DNA from: Amia ocellicauda
Lineage: Eukaryota > Chordata > Actinopteri > Amiiformes > Amiidae
DNA length: 64,000 nucleotides
Direction of reading: 5' to 3'
NCBI RefSeq assembly: GCF_036373705.1
Contig: NC_089856.1
Span: 30,538,298 to 30,602,297, forward strand
Part shown: positions 21,299-33,400 of the stretch, piece by piece
Numbering within the stretch: the first letter of the stretch is position 1
Layout of the letters: each line of letters opens with the position of its first letter
The notes under the pieces: model-generated
The model's database searches: none
Told to the model about the DNA's origin: nothing
Seen by the model: the letters and a program-made list of their open reading frames with translations, nothing else
Position numbers and translations under genes: made by a program

Positions 21299-21345
21299 CA
21301 GTGCATTGTGGGACGCCGGAGGACTTTACCTCAGTGCATTCTGGG
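21299..21345 (+). promoter_or_regulatory. sept2: sept2 promoter region: duplicated CAGTGCATTSTGGG
   Basis: Two copies, CAGTGCATTGTGGG (21299-21312) and CAGTGCATTCTGGG (21332-21345), start 33 bp apart in a GC-richer patch just above the sept2 first exon. GCATTCTGGG resembles one half of the ZNF143/THAP11 promoter motif. There is no TATA box. The start site is likely just downstream. Confidence 0.5.
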
Positions 21346-21478
21346 CTCCGCCTGAGAGAAGCTGGCGGCTCGTTTTCACTCCGGAATTTGTGGAATTTGC
21401 AGTTTAATATAAAGAAAACTCGCATTTCAGTCGCTCCTGCGTGTTCCCTGCAATTCACACCGCATCTCCCATCCGTCG
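21340..21478 (+). other. sept2: sept2 non-coding exon 1
   Basis: GC-richer sequence ending CATCCGTCG|GTAAGTG, a strong donor. The 5' boundary is approximate. It would splice to the start-codon exon at 24491. Confidence 0.65.
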
Positions 21479-24400
21479 GTAAGTGCTATTATAGAAACCT
21501 GTACTGACATGCGTTTCATTTGGGTTGTTTTGGTCTCTTTTCATCTCTTTTCCTGTCGGGCATCGTCCGTTTGGGTCGTTTCCCAGAACGAGTCCTACAG
21601 CATCATGAGCATCAATCCCGGAATTTGAGTTAAGCGACTGGGTTTGTGTTCCCAGATCCCAAAAACCCAGATCAGACCATCTACGCAAATCAAATGCGAT
21701 ATAGCGAAGTAAATACTTGACTGAGAAATCCGTGACGTACCCTTAAAAAGAGTAACGGAATGACACCCATTGGTGCAGATGAATGAAATGCAATGCAATG
21801 TGATGTTCAAATATGAAATGTAATCTACCTCCTTTCGTTTTTTTGTGTAGTAATTTTTTTTTACGTAAACGTGATGTCATGGGAATTTATTTGTAATAAA
21901 TGGGAGTCAAGCAAAAACACTTCTAGCAATGGTAAAGAACCAGCTGCAAGCAATTGTATTTTATATTTTTGTGTTTCAGCAACCCTTATCAACAGGAAAT
22001 GCCACGAGTTCAGTTTTTTTCTTGACCATTGTTAAACTAGTTCAGTTTTGTGTGCGGTTACGTTTTGATTACAATGATACAGGCGAGATCACATTGTTTC
22101 TTATTGTGTAGACGCTGTTATCGCCCCCGTTTTCTCAAGCCCCTTTCTCATTTGTACATATCCAAATACATGTCCCTTCTAGTTATATAAAACGTGAAAG
22201 GTCTTGGCTGGTAGTTTTTTAAAAGTAAATTCTCCCATTTGAAATGTTTAAAAGTCATTGACTGCTTTTACAGAATTAGTATAGCATATTAAATGCGCTT
22301 GATTTCCTGAGCAGCACACACTGAATTACATAATTAATCCAGGTATGTTTGCTTTAATTGCTATTCACCCCTGTTAAAAGGGATTCAGTATCTGGCCTGT
22401 GATTTTAACAGTAATTTGTTACATGAAAAGCATAATGAATTACCTTCCTCTGCTGGAGGCACCAGAAGTCTCCTCTTTATAATTGAGTCATTCAGGAAAC
22501 TGGACTGCATCACTTTATTTTTTTTGATTTTTTATTGTAATAACCTGTTCCCGAATGCACAATTCGTGCGTTTCATTTTTTAATAGGATAGGTACAGGTG
22601 GTGATCATGGAAGAGCTGCTTGCAGTCTCTCTGCACATTTAATTAAGTATACTGATAGTCTCCTCATACACCACCCATGTATGATTTGTTACTAACATTA
22701 TGATAATTTAGATAATGTCTGTTTAATGAATTAAAGTACATCTTAGAATCAAGTCAAAACTATTGCTAACTCAGTCCCTCACCGTATATCAGGGTGCTGT
22801 GTCACTGTAGTGCTGCCTGTGTATATGTGCCTAATACTTGAGTTGTGTGCCTTCACACTTGTATCAGTCTTTCTGAAGGCTTCATGTGCAACACAACAGA
22901 GAATAGTGTGTGCAATTCCAATTAAAGGAATGTCAAAAGAATGCTTTTATATAAAACGCACTCATTTGGTTGAGGGGGGAAATCGTTCGAACTTTATTAG
23001 TAAATGCAAAAGATCAGCCCTGTACTGGATCTCAGCTGAAAAGTGAGAGGAGTGCTTGTTGATACTGTTTTGAAAAATCTATATTACTCTGCATTCTCTC
23101 TTACCATCTCCCTTTACCGGCTTCAGTGCTCAGGACTCACATTCAAGTCAGTGTTGGGCTTCCCTGTAAGCACTGAAGTCTTGTGACAAACAGACTGCTG
23201 AATACAAAGCTCTTTTCATAGAGCTGAAAGATACTGACACTCCTCTCCCAATGCAGCGCAGAACAGCGTCCTGCAAGTTTCTGGTCTAAAAAATATTGAA
23301 TTTGAACTTGTTTGTACTTTATATGGGCATCATAAAGGAGCCACCTCCAAACAAAAGAAGCATCAAGCATTGCCAATATAGGTGAATGAACACTTGTGTG
23401 AAGGTTTAAATGGATGAATGCAAAGCTGAACAACTCGCAATATGGTATGAGCAATTTGTTTCTTTAGTTCTGATGCATAAATACAGATAGGTACTGTAAA
23501 TCAAATTTTGATTTCAATGGGGGTAACAATGGTGAACTGTGTAAAACAATAGGTATTGTTCAGTTCTTCTATTTCTCTGTCCCCTTCACTAGTGTTTATG
23601 TTGCAGTTAAGGGGTGAAATGTACCCAGAGACGCACTAGATTGCTATTAATCCAAATATTATTTTTTTTTAAGAATCCTACTGTAAATCACTACTTTGAT
23701 TTGTAGTTTTTGTTGAACACTATGAAAAAGTGCTTCCTTTTTCAGTCCTGAACCTTCTTGATGTCCTCTTATTTAATTTAATTTAATTTTATTTTATTTT
23801 ATTTGATTATTATATACATCTCTTTAATTCTTTGGCCAGCTTAGCTTTGGTGACCCCAGGTCAACTTGGAAGTAGAGTGTCTTATCAGGTTGAAAATCAT
23901 ACTATAGCTAAAGACATTATTCAAATATATACACAGAGAATGGGAATAAGGGAAGTTGTTAAAAGGGCTGAAGAGAGACAATAGTCTCTTTTGATTTTCA
24001 GTGCTATCTGGTTTCAGAGGATTGTAAGTGCTGTTCAGTTCTGGTGCAGTTCCTCAGCTTCAAAGGGCAGACTTGGTGTTGTGTGGTGATCTTGCTTTTT
24101 ATATTTTTCGGCGGTCTGATTAGTCATTTGGAAAGCAGAGAAGAGGCAGTGTAGGAGCCAGGCTAATTTCCTGCTATAACAGGCTGTCCTCAAACAGGCT
24201 GACAGTTGGACTTCTGAATTGGAATAGTTATTTAAACATCACCCTTTTCTACTGCAGGTTTCATAACAGTTAAATCACCATTTTATTATATTAAACAAAT
24301 GTTCTGTTTTGTTTTTTCTTATAACACTTCTGTGGTACTATTGATAGTTGTTGCACTGAACAAAACCAATTATAGAATATTGTACTTGTCTTTTAAAATT

Positions 24401-27400
24401 GGGTTGATTTCATGTCTGTAGAATCAGTTATCAATCTTTGAAATGAACAGCCCCAGTTAATCTATGATAACTTCTCTCGGTCTCTGGCAGGTTAAAGCTC
24501 AACCAAGCACTCACGATGTCCCAGGCTGAGAAATTGAAGGTAGGTGTCTGTGTTTGTTTGGTCACACATTGGAATTACTGGGATTTCAGTGTCTGAATCC
24601 TTTTTGTCATACAACTCACATGTTGAGAAGGTCAGGGAATTTATGCATTTCTCTACATTGCTGAAGATTGAATTTAACACATAGGAGTCATATTTTTTTC
24701 CTTAATTTTCTTATTTTCTGTAAGCTACTAGTTTGCTGTCAAGAAAGCAGATGATCTACAAAATAAACTGATTGGTTAATACAAATATTGCAAATGACAG
24801 TCTCCACAGAGAGAGTGAAACGGTTATGGTTGAACACACTCAAAATGGCATACAGAAAGGCAATGATGTAGAAAATACAGATTGTTTTAATTGCTTATAT
24901 AATGTTGCACTGCTGTGTGTCAGTAATGCTTTCTTTGAAGACTTCAAGCTGTTTTGCTTCTGATGTTAGCTTTGCTGTGTATACAATCCCAGCATAGCCC
25001 TCTAAATTGACCTGGTGCTGACCTCAGTGTGCCTTGATAAGGAAGGGGGGGTGATGTAAAGGCTCACTCTGCGCTGCTGTGATTATCGATCATCTGGTCT
25101 GCACTCAAGCACTGCTGGTCTGTCAGTCTTTAGTTCAGTTATTCACTTTCTCGCACAATAACAGGATTTGCAGCCTACATGTTAAATATGCTTTCTTGCA
25201 AATGGTTTATTCTGAATTCCACCTGGAAACCCCCCCCCCCCCCATTTCATTTATAGCCCCATTCACACTGAAATGCCGCCAAATTGCAGGCAAATTGCCA
25301 GCAATGTTTGTTGTTGCATTTACAAACTATGACCCTACGTTTTGAGTTTTCCCTGATGCTGCAGGCTCTGTGACATCACTTGAAGTCTTTTTGTTACATT
25401 CATGGTCACCAAAATGCAAATGGAAAACAACTTCTTAGGCAGAGGAAGAAAGTTTTTTTTTTTTTTTTTTTTAACCTAAAACCAAAACCAGCTTGAATTT
25501 TCACCAGTTGTTAAAGCATTTCCCACACAATATATCCGTTGAGCTTGTTGCAAGCTGGGGCACGGATAAGTGTGAAATAATAATAATGAGACCTGTCTTA
25601 TAGCAGATGTTTAGATAAATAAACATGTAGTTTTCTAAATTTGCAAGACAAAACAAGATAAAATGTTACGAGCGAATGCCAGATCTGTGTTTATAGGGTG
25701 TATGTTACTGATGCTTTTTGTGGCTTTTCTCTTTCCACTCTACAGCAAGGCCAGTTCACCAATCCAGAGACCCCAGGCTATGTGGGTTTTGCCAATCTAC
25801 CTAACCAGGTCCACCGCAAATCTGTCAAAAAGGGATTTGAATTTACTCTCATGGTAGTGGGTAAGTGTGCCTCCCAGATGAGCCTAGTTTCTCATCTTGG
25901 CATATTTTGTAAACTAAGGCCTCCTGTACAATTTCCAGTAACTGGGAATATTACAATCAAAAAACTACAGGAAATAAATTGACTGGACACACACACACAC
26001 ACACACATTATTTTCTGGTGTAAGGTTGTGTTATGAAATTCAGCATAGGTCATTTGCTTGTGAAGCATTTGTTATTTCTGCTGAGATTTCCGGCTACAGT
26101 CATTTGCAGTGTCCACTGAAAATGCTCAGGAAAATGGGCTCCATTCCCAGGAGTCTTGAGACCAACAAACACAGCGAGGGGGGGAGGTGCACTCAGAATG
26201 TAGTCATGCTATAGAATTGTATCCCTCTGCCTTAACTAAATCGCTGTGGAATCTGCAGGCTTCTCAAGAAACCATTTTGAGTCTGGCCTCCCCTCCGCTG
26301 TCACACATTTAAACGGGCATGAGCATAGTTCAAGAAAAACACAACATTATACATCATCACATCACATTCTTTTGAGTCTTTTTTTAAGTAAATCTGAAAT
26401 TGACTACATTTCAAGTTGATGACTTGCATTTGTGCAGGGAAGGTGTCCCCCAGGCTGTAGTCTGTCTGGTGCCACTCCCAATGACCTAAAAAAGACTTTA
26501 CTCTACATGCTAATGGTGGAATCACCTCATCCTGGCCTTTTGGCAGCACTGCTGAGATACAGACGGATGGAAGCTTCGAGCACACACCCCACGCTCTCTA
26601 GCTTCTCCACAACTTTGCTTATCCTTTTGAGATCTCTCACTTGTCTGTTCTTGTTAGCTGCCTTGCTCATGTCACACATTCAGCTGCAAAACTTGTGGTT
26701 CGGCAGAAAAGCTATTCTAAATTGGTAATAGAATTTGGAGGGGGAAATAGGACACTTTTAAAAATACAAATATCTGGGATGTTATGTCTTTACTGCCACA
26801 TGAAGTAAACATTGATTTGTTTTGCATAGACAATCTTTTGTATGTTATTGTTAATTCTGTGTGCAGTTTACAGGATTTTCTCTCCTTCTACAGGGGAATC
26901 TGGCCTGGGAAAGTCCACCCTGATTAACAGCCTGTTCCTCACTGACCTCTACCCTGAGAGGATCATTCCTGGAGCTGCAGGTGAAAACTCTTATTTTGTT
27001 TGTATTCAAGATGCTCTTTGTGTAATATCCTGTTCTTTTTTCTGACCAGCTTTGATGCATACATCAGTACCAGAAAAAGGAAGCTGTTGGTTTCTTCCTG
27101 TTATTTTATTTGTTTTATCTTCTTTTGTTGTGCACACAGAAATGAAATCAGCAGAGAAAATCAACAACTAACTGTTAATCCAAATATAGGTAGCAGTAGA
27201 CCAAACCCTGATCTCTTTCACATTGAACATATTGAAAGTGTGTCCCGTCTTCAAAAATATCACCAGTTACCCGTGTGGTTAGATGTCTTTGACCAAAAAA
27301 AAAAAAAGAATGTGGTGAGGACATCACATGACCTCTTCACTTTGCAAAGAAGGGCATATGAGAGGAACATCCCTGCACTGCTTGTCCAATGATTAGAACT

Positions 27401-30400
27401 TAGTGCATCTCTTCACAGGCATGTGCTTTTAAGTAAAATCAAATTAATCTCAAGTGATTTAAAAGTGCATTTACTGTCAAGGTAACCAACCTTACAGAAC
27501 AGCTCAAGGTAGACCCCGAAAAGTCAGCGCTGGATCTCTTGACTTAGCTTTGCGTCTCCCCTTCAGAAAAGATCGAGCGCACGGTGCAGATCGAGGCCTC
27601 CACAGTGGAGATAGAGGAGCGAGGGGTGAAGCTCAGACTCACTGTGGTGGACACCCCAGGATATGGAGATGCCATCAACAGCCAGGACTGGTAATACATT
27701 CTCAAAGCTATTCCTTTGTTGCTGTTTTTTGTGTGCATTTTCCACTACCTTCTTTTGTTCCTCACATGGCACCTAGTGTTGCAGGCATGTTTTACTTTTT
27801 GTTGAGGGGTCATATTTGTACAGTGAGGGGAAAAAATATTTGATCCCCTGCTGATTTTGTACGTTTGCCCACTGACAAAGAAATGATCAGTCTATAATTT
27901 TAATGGTAGGTGTATTTTAACAGTGAGAGACAGGATAACAACAAAACAATCCAGAAAAACGCATTTCAAAAAAGTTATAAATTGATTTGCATATTAATGA
28001 GGGAAATAAGTATTTGATCCCTTTGACTTAGTACTTGGTGGCAAAACCCTTGTTGGCAATCACAGAGGTCAGACGTTTCTTGTAGTTGGCCACCAGGTTT
28101 GCACACATCTCAGGAGGGATTTTGTCCCACTCCTCTTTGCAGATCCTCTCCAAGTCATTAAGGTTTCGAGGCTGACGTATGGCAACTCGAACCTTCAGCT
28201 CCCTCCACAGATTTTCTATGGGATTAAGGTCTGGAGACTGGCTAGGCCATTCCAGGACCTTAATGAGCTTCTTCTTGAGCCACTCCTTTGTTGCCTTGGC
28301 TGTGTGTTTTGGGTCATTGTCATGCTGGAATACCCATCCACGACCCATTTTCAGTGCCCTGGCTGAGGGAAGGAGGTTCTCACCCAAGATTTGACGGTAC
28401 ATGGCCCCGTCCATCGTCCCTTTGATGCGGTGCAGTTGTCCTGTCCCCCAAACACCCCCAAAGCATAATGTTTCCACCTCCATGTTTGACGGTGGGGATG
28501 GTGTTCTTGGGGTCATAGGCAGCATTCCTCCTCCTCCTCCAAACACGGCGAGTTGAGTTGATGCCAAAGAGCTCGATTTTGGTCTCATCTGACCACAACA
28601 CTTTCACCCAGTTCTCCTCTGAATCATTCAGATGTTGGCAAACTTCAGATGGGCCTGTACATGTTCTTTCTTGAGCAGTGGGGCCTTGCGGGCGCTGCAG
28701 GATTTCAGTCCTTCACGGCATAGTGTGTTACCAATTGTTTTCTTGGTGACTATGGTCCCAGCTGCCTTGAGATCATTAACAAGATCCTCCCGTGTAGTTC
28801 TGGGCTGATTCCTCACCATTCTCATGATCATTGAAACTCCACGAGGTGAGATCTTGCATGGAGCCCCAGACCGAGGGAGACTGACAGTTATTTTGTGTTT
28901 CTTCCATTTGCGAATAATCGCACCAACTGTTGTCACCTTCTCACCAAGCTGCTTGGTGATGGTCTTGTAGCCCATTCCAGCCTTGTGTAGGTCTACAATC
29001 TTGTCCCTGACATCCTTGGACAGCTCTTTGGTCTTGGCCATGGTGGAGAGTTTGGAATCTGATTGATTGCTTCTGTGGACAGGTGTCTTTTATACAGGTA
29101 ACGAGCTGAGATTAGGAGCACTCCCTTTAAGAGAGTGCTCCTAATCTCAGCTCGTTACCTGTATAAAAGACACCTGGGAGCCAGAAATCTTGCTGATTGA
29201 TAGGGGATCAAATACTTATTTCCCTCATTAACATGCAAATCAATTTATAACTTTTTTTAAATGTGTTTTTCTGGATTTTTTTTGTTATTCTGTCTCACTG
29301 TTAAAATACACCTACCATTACAATTATAGACTGATCATTTCTTTGTCAGTGGGCAAACGTACAAAATCAGCAGGGGATCAAATACTTTTTTCCCTCACTG
29401 TACAAGCACTTGAAACCGTTACAATTCTGAGATAACATAAAGTTTAGTTTAAAATGTTAAGATTTAAAATATTCCCTGAACCGTTCTTGGCAGTTAAGAT
29501 TAAGATTCCAGTACACACTTTAATCACAGATCTAACAAATGTGTTAATCAGTGATTAGGGAAGGAACCAGAGCCCTCTCTCTCTCTCTCCTCCCAGAGTT
29601 TGTGTATGTTGGCTGCTGGGTGTGGTAGATCCAAGGTGGTACTGCAGGAAAACTCGGTGACCTCCTGTAGGCTTGTCTCTTCCTCCTGGGCCCAAAGTGC
29701 TTCCACACAGCCATCTGGGAAGCATTACTCTCAGAAAGTTGTCTGTAGCTTTCTCCGGCTCACATGCTCCCTCTGCTAATCCAGCCCTATTTGATGTGCT
29801 CGGAATGCAAGCAGCCTCTAAGAATACAGGAAACATCTGGAATAGTGGAAGGATGAGCATTCTAGTGAGAAGCTGCCATTTGAACATTTTCTGTGTAGGT
29901 CTTTCGCTTCTGCTGACGTTGCTGGGCAGAAAACCTAGCCTCTTAAAAGGAAACCAGTGGACGGGAAGGATCCAGCTGCTAATAGTTAAGATGATTGTTT
30001 CTATAAATAAACTCAAAATGGTCACCAGCCTTTTTGAGAGTTCTGTCCTTATGCCTTGCAAATACCCTGGAGTCTGAATCTGGTCACAATGTTTTTGGGC
30101 CCTGTTCTAATGAGGGCTCAGGAGAGAATTAATCCCTTGCCACACGTGACTGACAAGAACAAACGCACAGCTGACTTTGTGACATGTTTGTCTCTCTTTT
30201 GTAGCTTCAGCACCATCATAGCCTACATCGACGACCAGTTTGAGCGGTACCTTCACGACGAGAGCGGCTTGAACCGCAGGCACATCGTGGACAACCGAGT
30301 GCACTGCTGCTTCTACTTCATCTCTCCTCTGGGCCATGGGTAAGCAGCTCTAACTCTGCTTTCATTAACCGGCTCCTCCACCCCCAGGCTATGCTTTCAA

Positions 30401-33400
30401 AGACATCCCATGCCAACTCCCTTTCATGTTTTTTAACTTTTTGGTTCACAGCCTGAAGCCTCTGGATGTTCAGTTCATGAAGGCCATTCATAACAAAGTC
30501 AACGTGGTGCCTGTCATCGCCAAGGCCGACACACTCACATTGAAGGAGCGCGAGAGACTGAAGCGCAGGGTAGGAGAGTGGAGCTACCTTTGCCTGAATT
30601 CTGATGAACTGTCATAGAGATCATGTTTGTAGAGATCTTTCATGTTTGGCGAGTTCATGACACCGCAGAGCACATCCTGTCTTTGGCTGGCTGCGAGTTT
30701 TACTTAAGCCCATTGCTTTACTGTTGGAAAATGTCAATGCTGATGTAATGAAGTGGTGCTGTCCTTTTGTGTGCTAGATTTTGGATGAGATCGACGAACA
30801 CGGCATCAAGATCTACCACCTCCCTGATGCCGAGTCAGATGAGGATGAGGATTTCAAAGAACAGACCCGAATTCTCAAGGTACATCAGGAAAAGGACCAG
30901 GCCTCCAATGAAAGCTCTTGTCTCTTACAATTACCTGGTTTATTACAGAACTGGAACATCTGGTATTTTGTAATGACTTAATTTCACAAGGTATATTATA
31001 GCCTCCTTTAAAATAAATGAATATATCAATTTAAACTGAAAGAACAATGTTTTACTGTCAGTTAATGCATTGAAATTAGAGCTTCCAAAAGTAGCTAATC
31101 TGGTAGAAGCCTCTTCCCAGAATTTAAAGGTCAATGATTTACTGCAGCTGGCAGAGAGCTGCTAGAATTGGGTTTGATACAGTTGGCAGGGAGACCTTTC
31201 TCTGACCCCTGGATTAAGAGACTGACAGGGCAGTCTCAGGGACAAGCTGTGCCTGCTCTACAGATGGCACTCAGCTTCCTTTCCAGCTTGTGTCCTTTGC
31301 AGTTGGATGAGCACAATCATTTATACTTCTTTAATTGTCTTGTGTATACCACCTCTATAAAGTATGGAAAGTATTTTGGAAATAAATGGCAGGAGTGGCT
31401 AGATAGTAGTGTAGTCATGATAGAAGAATTTTGACCAATACCGGGTTTAGTATCACAATATTCAATATCGAAATGATACTCCATATCAAAACAATACCAT
31501 GAACAAAACAATAAACTTATTAGCCAAAGTCACAGAATAACCACTGGGCTTTATTTTTCAAATGCTGAACAATATGCTGATAAATGAGTAGAAAAACCAA
31601 AATAACTTACTAGAAAACTACAACACCAAATTAAATAACAATGTAATAATTTTCTCACAAGCAGCTAATTTGTTACAGGACAGCAGCACAGTTTTTCAAG
31701 TAATTACACATTATTGTAATTGAATAATGTTTGCATAATGGCGAAACTTTTTGGGCTAATGCTGAATCATTACAGAAAACTGTCACTCCTTCCTCCTCTT
31801 GCCCAATACAAATTAAATGTTGTAAATACTTTGTAGTGGAAAGATTATTTGTTTTGTTGTGGTTAAAAGAAGACCTCCTGTCTGAAGCTCAGTATTTGTT
31901 TTGTGGGTTTGTTTTTTGGTTTGTGCTTTTATTTTGTGCGAGTCTTGAATTGCACTCTGCCCCTACAAGGAATCGTGTATTTTTCTTCCATGTGGTTGTT
32001 CTATCACTATGCCTATTGCTGAGTGAGTCTGAAAATGCTTATACTATCCATCTATCTTTCTAGTAATTTTATTGTTTTCAATATATATTTTTTAATGGTA
32101 ATCTTTTAAATACACAATAATTGTATTATAATCTGCACTTATACTGAAACACTATACACTAAATGTTTGCAATATTAATACATGGAGAAAAGTTAAGCAC
32201 ATGAAGACAACTCACTCACGGATTTGGCGATTTTCTTAGATCTTGATTCTCTCAATCATGATGACATGAGACACATTTGAAAGAAGTATCATACATTACA
32301 CAAATTCTCGTATCGAACAGGTGGGGGGGCGGTTGTATTTAAATTTTCAGTGTATCTTGCAGCACTACTGGCTGTTGGCTCACTCAAAGCAATGTCAGGT
32401 TGAAGTGTTAATGCTCAATTAATTTAAATCTGATAACGTCTGAAAACCATCTTCTGTCAGTATTGAATGTGGATGTCATGCCCCTCTTTCCCACCCAGAC
32501 CAGCATCCCGTTTGCCGTGGTGGGGTCAAACCAGCAGATTGAGGCGAAGGGGAAGAAAGTGCGTGGAAGGCTGTACCCCTGGGGAGTTGTGGAGGTGGAG
32601 AACCCTGAACACAATGACTTTCTCAAGCTGCGCACCATGCTCATGTGAGTTAGGGCAAGGGATAACCTCACTGGTAGGCAGCAGGGGCTCCAGTTAGTGC
32701 GTGGGCTACACTGCTGTCACAGAACCCCCCCGATTGATCACATGTATGTGAAACATTTAAACTATAAAGGGATTAATGGGATGGTGGAATGTTCTCTGAC
32801 CACACAACTATTTTGTTTTGAGGAAATCTTCATTTTTATGTTTTTACTAGAGTCTAGAATGCCTTTGTCGGTAATGATGCTGTAATGTTTATATGAACTT
32901 GACAACGTTAAGACATCTATACAATATTATTACTCCACAGAAAGTATTACACATAATGGATCTTTTCAGAGTGTCAATGTTAATACTCTTGCTCTCTGCA
33001 AGTTACAGTGGCACTCTTAACGTGTGAATTGTTCTGATGGAAAATGTCTTTATCGAGTTGTATGGTCCACAGAATATTTTGCACTCTATTAAATGTTCCT
33101 TTGCTCGGCACTCTTCCAAAGTACAGTTACCCTTTTGAACTTAATGTTTGCATGGTGAAAACTCAACAGTGCTTTAGGAAAAACAATCAAATGGACACCC
33201 AACAGTTAGTGTTGATTCTAATGTTTGTTTTTCCAGAACCCACATGCAGGACCTACAGGAAGTGACCCAGGACCTTCACTATGAGAACTTCCGCTCAGAG
33301 CGCCTCAAACGGGGTGGCAGGTTGTCTTCACATGGTTACATTCTGCCTCTGTCTCCTGCGTACGTACCTGTCTGCCTTCCTGTCTCTCTGCACCTCCTAA

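Larger units (their letters stand above)
27821..29400 (-). mobile_element. Tc1/mariner-type DNA transposon copy 2, in sept2 intron
   Basis: A 1580-bp element flanked by TA (27819-27820, 29401-29402). Terminal repeats begin CAGTGAGGGG and end CCCTCACTG. Inverted repeats of about 200 bp carry inner and outer AGTATTTGATCCC direct repeats. The transposase is on the minus strand, antisense to sept2. It is better preserved than copy 1: the catalytic part keeps [18 protein letters not shown] and [11 protein letters not shown] (the acidic residues of a DDE triad). Two frame changes still break the reading frame. A perfect 44-bp inverted repeat sits just beyond the transposase start (29080-29176). Confidence 0.95.
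27691..30204 (+). other. sept2 intron 5 with Tc1 insertion
   Basis: 2.5 kb, of which 27821-29400 is a Tc1 element. The rest (29401-30204) has a CT-rich patch near 29577-29590 and two long antiparallel open frames that resemble no protein I recognise. Confidence 0.75.

Noticed and set aside
21133..21507. A 124-codon open frame across the sept2 start region.
   Set aside because: It overlaps the promoter and non-coding exon, runs through the strong donor, and has no recognisable domain.
29555..30077. Long overlapping open frames on both strands (168 and 134 codons) in a sept2 intron.
   Set aside because: Neither resembles a known protein, they are antiparallel in the same segment, and no splice or promoter signals support them. 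Chance frames in a GC-richer patch.
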